Counted from the stretch's first letter, positions 9,060 through 17,666 are shown. The stretch is DNA of 64,000 nt from Lachnospiraceae bacterium (GCA_910575005.1 CAJTCL010000001.1:124001-188000); one strand, 5' to 3'. Translations and numbers: made by a program. Notes: a model not told the origin generated them from the sequence alone.

Positions 9060-9932
9060 CTAGTGCGCATTAAATATTGCCTTACTTAAACCACTTGTTT
9101 TCATCAAACTAAAACAGAGTATTACAGTATATGCCGCCACCCCGAACAATGCAGAATGCATATTGTCTGAAATCTGGATGGTTGACACTAGCACCGCATA
9201 AATGCCAACACACACCATCATAAAGAACCCCTGGAACCCAAGCGCCAGAAGTCCACGGAAATAATTGTTCCCTACCTGTCCCCATTCCCGATTAGAGAAT
9301 GTGGCGAAAGGGATTGGTGCAACCGAAGTGTAAACGTAGATCTCTATCATACGCCCGTACAGAAGCACTGTAATCACTACGGACATAATCTTCATGCATA
9401 GGCTGACCAGCATGGTTTCCAAAGCCAGCATCACAAGCTCCCCGATTTCCATTGATTCCATAGCAGTTTCCATCGCTTCTATCATAGAATCTATATTGAT
9501 GGCGGTCTGGGCATTGATAACGCCGCTTGCGGCACTCACCACATGCTGCCCCACATCAAAGACCGCCATCGTTATGGTAAAGGTATGGCTGACCAGATAC
9601 ACAGCCATCCACATCTTGAAGAAATACTTAAAAAACATCCAAGTATCTATTTCATGCATACTGTTTTTCTCGGTCAGCATGGAAATCAGCTCATAGCAGA
9701 GAACGAACGTAATAATCATACCTGCAATCGGCACAATCACCGAATTTGAAAGATTTTGTATCAGGTTGAAAATGCTCCCGTTCCATCCCTGCGGCGTCTG
9801 TCCAACCTGTGTGGCAATCTCCCCAGTTTTTTCGTTGACATCTGTGAACATTGTTGTCAGGTTGGACGTTACCATCCCGGTCAAAAGCTCCCTTATCCAC
9901 TCCTCGATTGCCTCAAAAATGCCATCGAACAT
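9060..9932 (-). CDS. VirB6/TrbL-like conjugation membrane protein
   Basis: A 290-residue polytopic membrane protein with about six hydrophobic segments (around residues 65-85, 105-125, 175-200, 225-255, 265-285) and the family-like stretch SVAPIPFATFSNREWGQVGNNYFR, read here in parts as SVAPIPFATF and NNYFRGL. VirB6-type proteins form the inner membrane core of the secretion channel. The N-terminus (MFDGIFEAIEEWI) is typical of Tn1549-type members. It lies between the Maff2-like gene and the radical SAM gene on the same strand. Confidence 0.87.
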   Translation of the reverse strand: MFDGIFEAIEEWIRELLTGMVTSNLTTMFTDVNEKTGEIATQVGQTPQGWNGSIFNLIQNLSNSVIVPIAGMIITFVLCYELISMLTEKNSMHEIDTWMFFKYFFKMWMAVYLVSHTFTITMAVFDVGQHVVSAASGVINAQTAINIDSMIEAMETAMESMEIGELVMLALETMLVSLCMKIMSVVITVLLYGRMIEIYVYTSVAPIPFATFSNREWGQVGNNYFRGLLALGFQGFFMMVCVGIYAVLVSTIQISDNMHSALFGVAAYTVILCFSLMKTSGLSKAIFNAH

Positions 9933-9953
9933 GAATGAATCCCCTTTCCGCCA

Positions 9954-10169
9954 TTAATTGAATAAATTACCAAGAAGAGGAACCAATTGAGTACCAATAA
10001 GGACAACTCCACCTCCAGCCATAAGCTGTTTGATACCCTGACTTTTTGCTCCTGGGTTGTCGTTTCCGTAACCTTCCAGGAGGTTAATCACACCCCACAC
10101 TGCAAGTCCAGCACCGATGGCTACGACCAATGTCTGTAAAATGTTGATTGCTGATGTAAAAAATGCCAT
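9954..10169 (-). CDS. Maff2 family small membrane protein
   Basis: A 71-residue protein with two hydrophobic segments: NILQTLVVAIGAGLAVWGVI, then after a Gly/Lys-rich loop GGGVVLIGTQLVPLLGNLF. This matches the small Maff2 proteins found between virD4 and virB6 in Tn1549-type elements, possibly a VirB2-like component (inference). The Met at 10169 is chosen because homologues start MAFFTSAI. The longer reading frame upstream runs into the terminator region and has no ribosome site. Confidence 0.85.
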   Translation of the reverse strand: MAFFTSAINILQTLVVAIGAGLAVWGVINLLEGYGNDNPGAKSQGIKQLMAGGGVVLIGTQLVPLLGNLFN

Positions 10170-10230
10170 CTTTCTACCTGAAACCAAAACCAGAAATGGA
10201 TGAAATTTACATCTTCCATCCTGCACAAAC

Positions 10231-10258
10231 AAAAAACCGCCAGTATCTACTGACGGTT
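10231..10258 (-). terminator. Rho-independent terminator or attenuator upstream of the Maff2-like gene
   Basis: On the minus strand AACCGTCAGTAG pairs with CTACTGGCGGTT, allowing small mismatches, followed at once by TTTTTTG. It lies between the end of virD4 and the Maff2-like gene, so it would cut transcripts coming from virD4 and its upstream genes before the channel genes. Confidence 0.7.
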
Positions 10259-10742
10259 CGCCCTTTCCAATTTGGTTTATCCTTTCTTTTTTATTTTTGT
10301 ATTATGTTTTTGTGCAATGGGCTGTGTCCAGCTCACCACAGGCTCTGCCCGAATAGGTGGCAGAATATGTTCCTGTTGCATTGCCTTAATAATGAAAGCC
10401 ATTATCTCCCCTTTCTGCCTTTACGACACCATGTCGCAAACTTTTTCCCCGTATGTTTCATAAATCTACATTGCATAAAAATCTACTTTACGACACGGTG
10501 TCGCAAACTTTCTCTGTTACGTTTAAAAATCCCTATGAATTTCACTTTACGACATCGTGTCGTAAAGTTCCTGCCTGCCAGATCTCAAAACTACGTTATT
10601 GCATGAAATTTACTTTGCGACATCGTGTCATAAAATTTTTTCCTGTTAAATTTCAAAAGAATATTTCTGTATGGAACCCACTTTGCGACATTGTGTCGCA
10701 AAGTCCCAGATTGACATACAGCAAAAAGAATAATTTCCCTGT
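10259..10742. other. Non-coding stretch between virD4 and the Maff2-like gene
   Basis: No convincing gene lies in these 484 bases: reading frames here lack ribosome sites and resemble nothing known to me. The stretch is occupied mainly by the five-copy palindrome array described separately. Confidence 0.7.
10420..10703. repeat. Array of five near-identical palindromes (core CGACAnnnTGTCG)
   Basis: Five copies of the palindrome TTTRCGACAnnnTGTCGYAAA occur with their CGAC at 10424, 10491, 10550, 10618 and 10686, giving spacings of 67, 59, 68 and 68 bases. Several of the A/T-rich spacers also share a short motif (ATGAAwTTyAC) just before the palindrome, so the unit is a degenerate repeat of about 68 bases. 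Related single sites occur near 40895 and 40933 upstream of the XRE gene. Likely a protein-binding array (regulator operator or partition centromere); the binder is unknown. Confidence 0.75.
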
Positions 10743-11030
10743 CTATACCCCCTGCCGCTCATCATCTGCTGGTGCCATCATACCATCTGCAATTTCTTTA
10801 CTCCCGTCTACTTCATATAAATCAAATTCCTCCTTCACCCTGATTTTTAACTGGTGTTTCATATAAGCCTCCACATCAAAGGCATTCTTCTTGTCATAAT
10901 CTGATAACTGCTTATACCGTTTATGCCTGGTAATATCAAACTTATCACTCAGAAATGGGCGCACCCCACGGAGTTGTAGGATACATTTATTTCCATCCAT
11001 GACGGCTAACTCATCCCTGCTCATTAACTC
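10743..11030 (-). pseudogene. VirD4-like coupling protein, C-terminal fragment cut off by the nested element
   Basis: The translation ELMSRDELAVMDG, then KCILQLRGVRPFLSDKFDI, matches the C-terminal end of the VirD4/TraG coupling proteins of Tn1549-type elements. The N-terminal part is at 26361-28042, 15.3 kb away. Joining TACCAGAAAACAGGGAAG from the far piece to GAGTTAATGAGC here gives YQKTGK-ELMSRDEL in a single frame. The Met at 11024 could in theory start a 93-residue product, but this is a severed end rather than a gene. Confidence 0.88.
11029..11030 (-). other. Attachment-site core (GA), low-coordinate end of the nested element
   Basis: On the minus strand the junction reads GTTGCATA-GA-GTTAATGAGC. 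The GA is shared with the other end at 26361-26362. Recombination between the two GAs recreates an uninterrupted virD4 and would release a circle with the joint TTGCATA-GA-TATGCC. GA cores are known for the TnpX recombinase of Tn4451-type elements. Confidence 0.8.
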
Positions 11031-11070
11031 TATGCAACATTGTCAAGTGATGAGTTTATTTTTTCGCACA

Positions 11071-11101
11071 AAAAAAGCAGGGACTCTCTCGAATCTCTGC
11101 T
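11071..11101 (-). terminator. Terminator near the element's low-coordinate end
   Basis: On the minus strand AGCAGAGATTCGAGAGAG is followed by TCCCTGCT and a run of seven Ts. It closes the ATPase transcript before the element boundary. Confidence 0.7.
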
Positions 11102-11130
11102 CCATAGCTATTTTTTAAGAGGAAAGGCAA

Positions 11131-11253
11131 TCAAACCTGTTTTCCAATATCTCTGAATGTAAAAATACCATCATAATCGCAGTTTAAAATATCAGCAATA
11201 TCACACAGCTCTTTTTCAGTTAAATCATCCCTCCTAAGTTTATAATAAACCAC
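11131..11253 (-). CDS. Possible 40-residue protein downstream of the ATPase
   Basis: A short frame from a GTG at 11253 reads VVYYKLRRDDLTEKELCDIADILNCDYD in outline and ends DIGKQV. It resembles the last helices of an XRE-type helix-turn-helix protein (cf. the LCEILDCEL ending of the small HTH proteins at 36.1 kb). It has no clear ribosome site and may be a truncated regulator remnant. Confidence 0.3.
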   Translation of the reverse strand: MVYYKLRRDDLTEKELCDIADILNCDYDGIFTFRDIGKQV

Positions 11254-11267
11254 ATAATTGATAAACG

Positions 11268-12818
11268 TTAAGCAAATATCTCCAAAAGCGAATCTATTAC
11301 TGTCTTTAAATTTGCAAATACTTTTGTCAATTCTTCATTTGGCATAGAACATAACGAATCACAAAATTTCATTTTTTGAAATTCTTTTTTAATAGTATCA
11401 TCGCCATAATCTCCCTTTATCGTGCGAGATAAATAAAAAGAACTCACATCAATATCATCCAACACTAAAGCATTTTCAATCCCTTTTTTCATATCCTTTG
11501 AATTTGAAAATGTTGGCATAACTCGTATATATGCATTATTCTTCATACATTCCTGTCTTCCAGTATCACAATCAAATAAACATACATTCTTTTCCGAGAA
11601 ATTTCTACCAACCAAGAACAAATATGCCTTATCTAAGGCTGTTTTACCTGTATTTTCTTCCTGTCCATTGTCTTTCTGATATCCAACCCATTTAAAAGAA
11701 AATGGCACATCATAACCAAATACTTCCAATGCTTTATTGAAATATCTTTCATCAGTTCTTCCCTCAAGATAAACTGTAGATTGTCTATTTTCAAACAAGG
11801 TTACATTAAAGGCTTCTTTGACCAATTCAACGGAAGAACATTTATAGTACTCTGGTTCATCCTTTATAATAATTTGTCCTTCTTCATTCCGCATTAATAC
11901 AATGACTTTATCATTTTTACGATTTTCATTATGTATAATAAATGGTGAATGTGTTACAACAAACATCTGTGAAGTCTGTTCTTCAGCACTATTTGTAAAT
12001 ATGCTCCTGTAAAAATCCATTATTTTCATCTGCCATAAAGGATGAAGACTGATTTCTGGCTCATCTATAAAAGCAAACGCTCCGTTTAAGGCATTAATAT
12101 CCCTAAGAAGAAAACAACCTCTATAAACAATCTGTTTCTCCCCAGAACTTAATGAATCAATGGGGATTAGTTCATCATTTTTCTTAAATAGAACAACTTT
12201 CTCCCCATTTTGATTATCTATTCCGCTATACTCAAGATTATCAAACATTTTTCGAAATGCATTTCTAAATCGATCCATCCTCTCATCAAGTGTCATATTT
12301 GCATATGGAATATTAGGATTTTCTCTTAATTTTCTCGCAATTTCTGCGTCATCCAGTGCCTGAATATCTATCAACAACTGGTTAATTATTGTTGGTAAAT
12401 TGCTGTCTGAACGCTTACAACGGTATTGTTCATCCAATGTCATACTTGTAACTGTAGAAATTCCTTTAGAATGAAAATTAATATCCACATCCGAATAAAT
12501 AGCAGCAAAAGCGGGAAGTTCAACATTGGTGCTGTTTCCGTCTTTATCGTAGCATGCTGTTGAATACATACTTTCGCTTTTTTTACTAATTTGTACAGTA
12601 TATATTTTACCATCAATCTCATACTCAGTAATATTTGAAACAGGCAACTGCCCCGCCACAACCTTATATAATTCATCAATAATCGTACTTTTTCCACATC
12701 CATTTTCACCAGCAAAAATCACCGTATCGACAGCTTCTCCATCCATTCCAACAAAATCAAGTTCCATATTTTTAAGTATCGGATGATCAATAAATTTTAT
12801 TTTTCTAACTTTGTACAT
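11268..12818 (-). CDS. AAA ATPase with C-terminal TOPRIM-like domain (OLD-type), candidate defence gene
   Basis: A 516-residue protein. It has an SMC/ABC-type Walker A (GENGCGKST, about residue 36), a signature motif SLSSGEKQIV (about 220), Walker B AFIDEPEISLHP (about 250) and an H-loop THSPFI. A TOPRIM-like half follows, with YLEGRTDERYF and an Asp pair in CLFDCDTG. This is the plan of OLD-family nucleases and related phage-defence ATPases. No helicase or reverse transcriptase partner lies next to it. The Met at 12818 has GAGAGG eight bases upstream and is preferred to one eight codons earlier. A standalone OLD-like nuclease is the likeliest reading; the biological role is inference. Confidence 0.78.
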   Translation of the reverse strand: MYKVRKIKFIDHPILKNMELDFVGMDGEAVDTVIFAGENGCGKSTIIDELYKVVAGQLPVSNITEYEIDGKIYTVQISKKSESMYSTACYDKDGNSTNVELPAFAAIYSDVDINFHSKGISTVTSMTLDEQYRCKRSDSNLPTIINQLLIDIQALDDAEIARKLRENPNIPYANMTLDERMDRFRNAFRKMFDNLEYSGIDNQNGEKVVLFKKNDELIPIDSLSSGEKQIVYRGCFLLRDINALNGAFAFIDEPEISLHPLWQMKIMDFYRSIFTNSAEEQTSQMFVVTHSPFIIHNENRKNDKVIVLMRNEEGQIIIKDEPEYYKCSSVELVKEAFNVTLFENRQSTVYLEGRTDERYFNKALEVFGYDVPFSFKWVGYQKDNGQEENTGKTALDKAYLFLVGRNFSEKNVCLFDCDTGRQECMKNNAYIRVMPTFSNSKDMKKGIENALVLDDIDVSSFYLSRTIKGDYGDDTIKKEFQKMKFCDSLCSMPNEELTKVFANLKTVIDSLLEIFA

Positions 12819-12970
12819 ATCAAAAACCTCTCTATATACCATTTAAAATATGTCATATTGTTTTGTTCTTACTCAATAGTTTAAGTAATTTATATGGCAC
12901 AATTATCATAACATAATTCTTCAAATCTTACCATAATATGTGTTTAACTACAGTATTATTTTTATTCAAA

Positions 12971-13002
12971 AAGCAGAAACTCTCTTGAATTTCTGCTTTT
13001 TT
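12971..13002. terminator. Bidirectional terminator between the serine recombinase and the ATPase gene
   Basis: AAAAAGCAGAAA and TTTCTGCTTTTTT form a hairpin with A and T tracts on both sides. It lies 28 bases past the recombinase stop and would end that transcript. Confidence 0.8.
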
Positions 13003-13030
13003 CAGTTACATAAAACAATGTCCTATTATT

Positions 13031-14677
13031 TTACAATTCCCCAACAAAATTATATACAATCCGCACTTCCTGTGTCCTTACCCCGTCAATCTTCTCCGGT
13101 TTACCTATCAGTATGCGGTTAATCAGCCTGTTTAACACTGTTTCGTCAAGTTCCGTAATGGCGGCATACCGCTTTATTTCCTCCATAAACGTCCGCACAT
13201 CGCCTTCGGAATGTTCCTCCTCACTGATAACCGCCGCTATTTCCTGCATACGGTTCTGGTTGTTTTCCTGCTCCTTTTCCATTGCGTCCGTCAGCTTCAG
13301 GAAACGTTTTTCCGTAAGTATCCCCTTTGCCTTGTCCGCATAAAGGCTGATAAAAGTATCGTCTATCTCCTGATTGCGCCCTGCAAGGCTCTCATATTCC
13401 CTTTTAAGGCTGTCAGTGTCGGCAAGGTACTGTTTTTCCATCCTTCGGCTTAAACGCCCGTAAAACGCTTCCCTGTCCTTTAACGCCATTGCCGCAACTT
13501 CCTGTATGTCGGCAAGCACAAGATTGTATAAATCCCTCGCTTCGATTTTATGGCTTGTGCAGGCATTTTTACCCAAACGGTTATATGTCTGGCAGATATA
13601 GTATGCCTTGTCTATCGGCTCACGTTCTTTCCCCGTCCTGCGGTCTTTGTCCGTCCTCCCGATTTTTTCATAACGTACCTGCATGGACTTCCCACAGGTA
13701 GCACAGTAGACAATGCCATGAAAAATATTATAATATGGGCAGTTATTACCCTTCATAATCGGCGGTCTGCGGTCTATGAGCTGCTGTACCTTTTCCCACT
13801 CCGCTTTGGGGATAATGGCTTCGTGGCAGTCCTCTATGACTTCCCTCTGCTCCCTCGGAATGATATTGTAGGTATTGGAGCGTATGCCCTTCTGGTGCGT
13901 CTTGCAGACAACATGTGCGCCCTTGTAAAATGGATTTCTCAAAATGGTTGATATGCGTGAGCCACTCCAAGCGTAATAATTCACATCACAGTCCGTTCCC
14001 GTCTGCATTCTTGTAATCGGTATTCGTTCCTCCATCAAAACCTTGCATATTTTCATGTTCCCAAACCCGTCAAGCGCAAGGTCATATATCCGCCTGATAA
14101 TCGACGCAGTTTCCGGATCAATGATAAGGTGTCCGTTATCGTCCGGATCACGCATCAGACCAAGCGGCGGCTGCCCTCCGCAGAATTTCCCCTGCCTTGA
14201 GCGTGTCATGCGCCCCGCAAGCACCTTTTTTGAAATATCCCGGCTGTACATATCGTTCAGGATATTCTTAAACGGCGCAATATCCATTTCCTGCTTGTTC
14301 ATGCTGTCATAATTGTCCGTAATGGCTATGTAACGTACATTGTGTTTTGGAAAGAACACTTCCATGTAGCTGCCGGACTCAATATAGTTGCGCCCAAGCC
14401 TTGAAAGGTCTTTGGTAATCACGCAGCTTATCTTTCCTGCTTCAATATCACTTATCATACGCCGGAATGCTGGACGGTTGAAGTTCCGCCCTGTGAAACC
14501 ATCGTCCACATAATACTCGCAGTTGAACATGCCGTTCTTTTCTGCATAATCTTTCAGCAGTAACTTCTGATTGCTGATACTCATGCTCTCGTTGTCTTTG
14601 CCGTCTTCAAGGGATAAGCGGCAGTAGAGGGCAGTAAGTAATGGACCGGTAATCTTAGAATTGTTTTTCCTGTTCAT
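13031..14677 (-). CDS. Large serine recombinase of the nested element (TnpX-type)
   Basis: A 548-residue recombinase. The resolvase domain starts LLTALYCRLSLEDG with the nucleophilic serine near residue 22, then ITKDLSRLGRN and DIAPFKNILNDMYSRD. A recombinase domain follows (GNMKICKVLMEE, ILRNPFYKGAHV), then a zinc ribbon with CATCG and later cysteines, and a C-terminal coiled coil rich in Glu and Lys. Such enzymes cut at a two-base core and excise or insert the element as a circle; the GA core at both element ends fits the TnpX subgroup. A ribosome site AAAGGAGAG precedes the ATG. Compared with TnpX of Tn4451 (about 700 residues) it is shorter. Confidence 0.93.
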   Translation of the reverse strand: MNRKNNSKITGPLLTALYCRLSLEDGKDNESMSISNQKLLLKDYAEKNGMFNCEYYVDDGFTGRNFNRPAFRRMISDIEAGKISCVITKDLSRLGRNYIESGSYMEVFFPKHNVRYIAITDNYDSMNKQEMDIAPFKNILNDMYSRDISKKVLAGRMTRSRQGKFCGGQPPLGLMRDPDDNGHLIIDPETASIIRRIYDLALDGFGNMKICKVLMEERIPITRMQTGTDCDVNYYAWSGSRISTILRNPFYKGAHVVCKTHQKGIRSNTYNIIPREQREVIEDCHEAIIPKAEWEKVQQLIDRRPPIMKGNNCPYYNIFHGIVYCATCGKSMQVRYEKIGRTDKDRRTGKEREPIDKAYYICQTYNRLGKNACTSHKIEARDLYNLVLADIQEVAAMALKDREAFYGRLSRRMEKQYLADTDSLKREYESLAGRNQEIDDTFISLYADKAKGILTEKRFLKLTDAMEKEQENNQNRMQEIAAVISEEEHSEGDVRTFMEEIKRYAAITELDETVLNRLINRILIGKPEKIDGVRTQEVRIVYNFVGEL

Positions 14678-14739
14678 AGGTTCTCTCCTTTATGAACAGG
14701 GACACGATACCATTATATTACCATGCCCCCGTTTTAATT

Positions 14740-14943
14740 TCAACATATTTTTCCAGGACTTGCCTGCCCCTTATTCAAAAAATGCGCCGCATTCCTTGAA
14801 ATGTGTTCCTCCGTCTTTTTCTCTATAAGATGTTCAAAGGCTTCCTGCATGGTCTGCGTGCCGCCAAACTCCCTCGTCACAACAAACCTTGTCTGCGCCT
14901 TTTTCCCTTTTTTGTCCGTTTTCATTTCCCTGTCCATAATCAT
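14740..14943 (-). CDS. Small element protein, possibly TnpW-like
   Basis: A 67-residue charged protein (TRFVVTREFGGTQTMQEAF in the middle, then LIEKK). Its ATG overlaps the stop of the DnaC-like gene (ATGA), so it is translated in the same operon. It resembles the small proteins found near the recombinase in Tn4451-type elements, but I am not certain of the family. Function unknown. Confidence 0.6.
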   Translation of the reverse strand: MIMDREMKTDKKGKKAQTRFVVTREFGGTQTMQEAFEHLIEKKTEEHISRNAAHFLNKGQASPGKIC

Positions 14944-15809
14944 AAATCTGCCCCCTCAGCCTGCACCGTCTTATTCTCCATCATCAGTTCTTTAAGGCGT
15001 TCCTTTTTCTGCTGTGCCGCTGCCCTGCGGAAATCATCTCCCGTAAAGCGGACAGGCGTACACATCTCAAGCAGCCTGCCATAAATGCGTGCGTGGGGAA
15101 CGTCCTTCGGGTTCTTTAGCTGCTCCGGCGTGAGATTTGTCGTTGCAATCAGCGGCTTTTTGCTGATATACCTGCTGTCAATCACGTTGTATACCTGTTC
15201 CAGTCCGTATTCCGTACCCCTCTCCATGCCGAAATCATCAAGAATAAGCAGGGGATAGGAGCAGAGCCTTACAATGTACTCATTTCTGTTTTCCGCCCCA
15301 TAGAAAAGGTTGTTGAGTATCGTTGCAAAGTTCGTCATACAGACAGGTATTTCCCTCTCCATAAGGGCATTTGCGATACAGCCTGCAAAATAACTTTTCC
15401 CCGATCCGACATTCCCCCACAAGACCAGCCCGTGGTTCTCCGCTTTCATCTGCTCCCACAGTTCCACATAAGAGTGTGCTTTTTCCATCTGCGGGCATTT
15501 CCCGTTGTCGTTTTGAAAAGTCCAGTTCCGCATCGCCGGATTGGAAAAGCCTTCCCGTTTCATGCGCTCCACTTCGGCACTGTGTTTTTCATCCGCATCT
15601 TTTTTCTCACGTTTTTCACGTTCTGCCCTGCGGCAGTCACATTCAGAAGGGTGCCTGTCACGACCAAATAAAGCCCTGCCTTTAGGGAAATATGCCTCTT
15701 TAGGCTTGTGGCATTTCCCACAGTACAGTAAACCGTCCTCGCCCATGTAATCCTCCGGCTTCGGCGTGGTGTCCATCATCTGTAAAATCGTATCAGTCAA
15801 ACCGTTCAT
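14940..15809 (-). CDS. DnaC/IstB-like ATP-binding helicase loader
   Basis: A 289-residue protein with an N-terminal zinc finger (CGKCH and later CDCRR), then an AAA+ core with Walker A GNVGSGKSYF (about residue 130) and Walker B LLILDDFGMERG (about 190), followed by TTNLTPEQL (sensor 1) and RIYGRL. This is the layout of DnaC-type loaders carried by phages and mobile elements, which place the replicative helicase at an origin. It overlaps the replisome organiser gene by four bases and the downstream small gene by four bases, so the three form one operon. Confidence 0.9.
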   Translation of the reverse strand: MNGLTDTILQMMDTTPKPEDYMGEDGLLYCGKCHKPKEAYFPKGRALFGRDRHPSECDCRRAEREKREKKDADEKHSAEVERMKREGFSNPAMRNWTFQNDNGKCPQMEKAHSYVELWEQMKAENHGLVLWGNVGSGKSYFAGCIANALMEREIPVCMTNFATILNNLFYGAENRNEYIVRLCSYPLLILDDFGMERGTEYGLEQVYNVIDSRYISKKPLIATTNLTPEQLKNPKDVPHARIYGRLLEMCTPVRFTGDDFRRAAAQQKKERLKELMMENKTVQAEGADL

Positions 15810-16579
15810 AAGCTGTCCTCCTCACTGTATGAATAATCGGGGATTCCCTTTTTCAGTGCATTTCCTGTGACTGCTGCCTTTTCAGCGTCCTCCTGCGCCC
15901 ATTTGTAAATCGTGGCGGCATGGTTATGGTACTGTTTGCCGCTTGAAGCAATATGTACGGATAAGCGGTCAATGTAATATTCCCATCTGCCGGGCAGTTC
16001 TGTTTTCAAAGCATCAAGTTCCGCATCAGAAAGGAGAACATTATGGAATCTCCCATAAGCGGCGGGGGCGGGCGTGTCTTTCTCTCCCTCTTTCTCTATC
16101 TCTTTATCTCTCTCTATCTCTAACTCTCTCTCTACGCTACAAACCTGTTTCAGATTGTTACCACCCGTTTCATCCGTGTTACATTGTAACAGCCTGTCAT
16201 TTCCGGCAGCCTGTTTTTTCCTCTCCCTATGCTCCCTCACACGCATAGCTGAAGCCGTTTCAGAACCGATGATTGTCGGCACTTCTGTGAGCTGGTACTC
16301 GTCATCATCACCAATCTCTATCAGCCCGTGCCGCTGTAAAAATGCAAGCGTCAGCTTCACGTTTTCTGCGTCCTCGTCAAGCGCAAGGGCAATCTCTGAA
16401 GCGAAGTTGTCCTCCACACCCTCAAAGTAAAGTTTCCCCTCGTCCTTTAACGACAGCAGCATCATTTTCAGATAGATAATTGTGTGCGTATCACCGCCCG
16501 CTATGGAGCGCAGCTTCTTGATGCGCTTGTCTGAAAACCAGTCCGCTTTCAGTTTCAGCCAGTAATATCTCTTTGCCAT
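15806..16579 (-). CDS. Phage-type replisome organiser, N-terminal domain protein
   Basis: A 257-residue protein beginning RYYWLKLKADWFSDKRIKKL, the typical start of phage replisome organiser N-terminal winged-helix domains. A low-complexity Glu/Lys segment (about residues 145-170) links it to a C-terminal region with YKWAQEDAEK that resembles DnaD-like tails. It would bind the element's origin and recruit the DnaC-like loader encoded next. A strong AAGGAGG site lies before the ATG. It suggests the excised circle can replicate. Confidence 0.87.
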   Translation of the reverse strand: MAKRYYWLKLKADWFSDKRIKKLRSIAGGDTHTIIYLKMMLLSLKDEGKLYFEGVEDNFASEIALALDEDAENVKLTLAFLQRHGLIEIGDDDEYQLTEVPTIIGSETASAMRVREHRERKKQAAGNDRLLQCNTDETGGNNLKQVCSVERELEIERDKEIEKEGEKDTPAPAAYGRFHNVLLSDAELDALKTELPGRWEYYIDRLSVHIASSGKQYHNHAATIYKWAQEDAEKAAVTGNALKKGIPDYSYSEEDSL

Positions 16580-16768
16580 AAATACCTCCTTAAACGCACA
16601 AAAAGGACAGCCCAGACTTTTCCCATAAGTCTGTGACTGCCCTTGCGCTGTGTTAATGAAAAATAATTCAAAATCCCTTGAAAACTTTCTGCAAACAATC
16701 GGGAAAGATTGCAGAAAAATATATTGGATTATGTATTCAGTTTTTAGTGTCAGCGTTCAAATGCCGCC

Positions 16769-17098
16769 TTAAATTTTCAGCTTGTCCGCACCATATTTGC
16801 GAATGATACGGAAAAGAATTTCTTTCTCTTTCCCCTCTGCTTTATCATATAAGCCGCATAAGGTTTTCTGTTCCGTCAGCGTGAGGGTATTGGTATAAGG
16901 CTTGTAATTTTCCGTGATGAAAACCCCGCCGCCCTCGCCCGGCTTTGTGTAGACAGGGTAATCAAAAGACAGTGCGATAACGTCATTCATTATCGTGCGC
17001 CTTGAAACATCCAGTTCCCATGCAAGCTCCCTCATTGTCGTATGCCCCCTGGCGGATAAAATGCTGATGATTTCCATTCTCCGGTGTGCAGTGTCCAT
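16769..17098 (-). CDS. HTH (DeoR/HTH_11-type) regulator, element protein 1
   Basis: A 109-residue DNA-binding protein. RRMEIISILSARGHTTMREL and ELDVSRRTIMNDV form a winged helix of the HTH_11/DeoR type, followed by GGGVFITE, the usual wing. It has no effector domain beyond a short helical tail. GGGAGGTG precedes the ATG. It is 20 bases downstream of a similar gene, so the two are probably co-transcribed regulators of the replication or transfer genes of the element. Confidence 0.8.
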   Translation of the reverse strand: MDTAHRRMEIISILSARGHTTMRELAWELDVSRRTIMNDVIALSFDYPVYTKPGEGGGVFITENYKPYTNTLTLTEQKTLCGLYDKAEGKEKEILFRIIRKYGADKLKI

Positions 17099-17118
17099 GC
17101 CGCACCTCCCGTCATTTT

Positions 17119-17457
17119 CTATGTAAAACTTCCGCAGTACGGTCCAAATTCATGTATGATTGACAGGACAATCTTCCTGTCATCTGAACCACAGGTCACA
17201 GCAACTTTTTCCAAACATTCCAACTGTTCCTGCGTGAGCGAGTTCTGGTGCTGCGACACACCGCCCGCAAGGTAATAACCGCCGTCATATCCCTGCCGTG
17301 TAACCACGGGCAGTTCTTCGCCGATGATGTCAAAATCCCTGCGGATTGCTTTCCTGCCGACATGGTATATCTTCATTAATTCCGTTGTAGTCAGCTTTTT
17401 CCCCGACAGCAGCATATACTCAATCTCACGCCGCCGCTGGAATGTATTGTCCTTCAT
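17119..17457 (-). CDS. HTH regulator, element protein 2
   Basis: A 112-residue protein with the same plan as its downstream neighbour: RRREIEYMLLSGKKLTTTEL, then YHVGRKAIRRDFDII as recognition helix, GYDGGYYLAGG as wing, and a helical tail. The pair may have arisen by an old duplication. GGAGGTGAAAC precedes the ATG. It is read away from the oriT/mobC region, so its promoter lies in the 17458-17570 interval and it could regulate mobC as well. Confidence 0.8.
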   Translation of the reverse strand: MKDNTFQRRREIEYMLLSGKKLTTTELMKIYHVGRKAIRRDFDIIGEELPVVTRQGYDGGYYLAGGVSQHQNSLTQEQLECLEKVAVTCGSDDRKIVLSIIHEFGPYCGSFT

Positions 17458-17569
17458 GTTTCACCTCCTCCCTCTGTTTAATTCCCTGTGGTTATTATAA
17501 AAAAAGTAATATTCCCTCTATGGCTACATTCTTCAAAAAAGTTTGATTATTTTTTCAAAAATGGTAAAA

Positions 17570-17633
17570 GTTATACCGACTTTTTTTGAACAAATCCCGT
17601 ATTTATCAGCGTTGCCGAAAAAGTCGGTATAAC
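17570..17633. repeat. Perfect 16-bp inverted repeat with a 32-base loop
   Basis: GTTATACCGACTTTTT at 17570-17585 is exactly repeated in inverse at 17618-17633. It lies between the divergent HTH and mobC genes, just before the oriT-like site. It may be an operator, a relaxosome binding site or a cruciform-forming signal. Confidence 0.8.
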
Positions 17634-17666
17634 GTCATAGCAAGCACTGCCTGTGTTCCCTCACAG

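Noticed and set aside
10420-10703. CRISPR array
   Set aside because: The repeats are short palindromes with spacers that are themselves related and uneven in length, and no cas genes are near.
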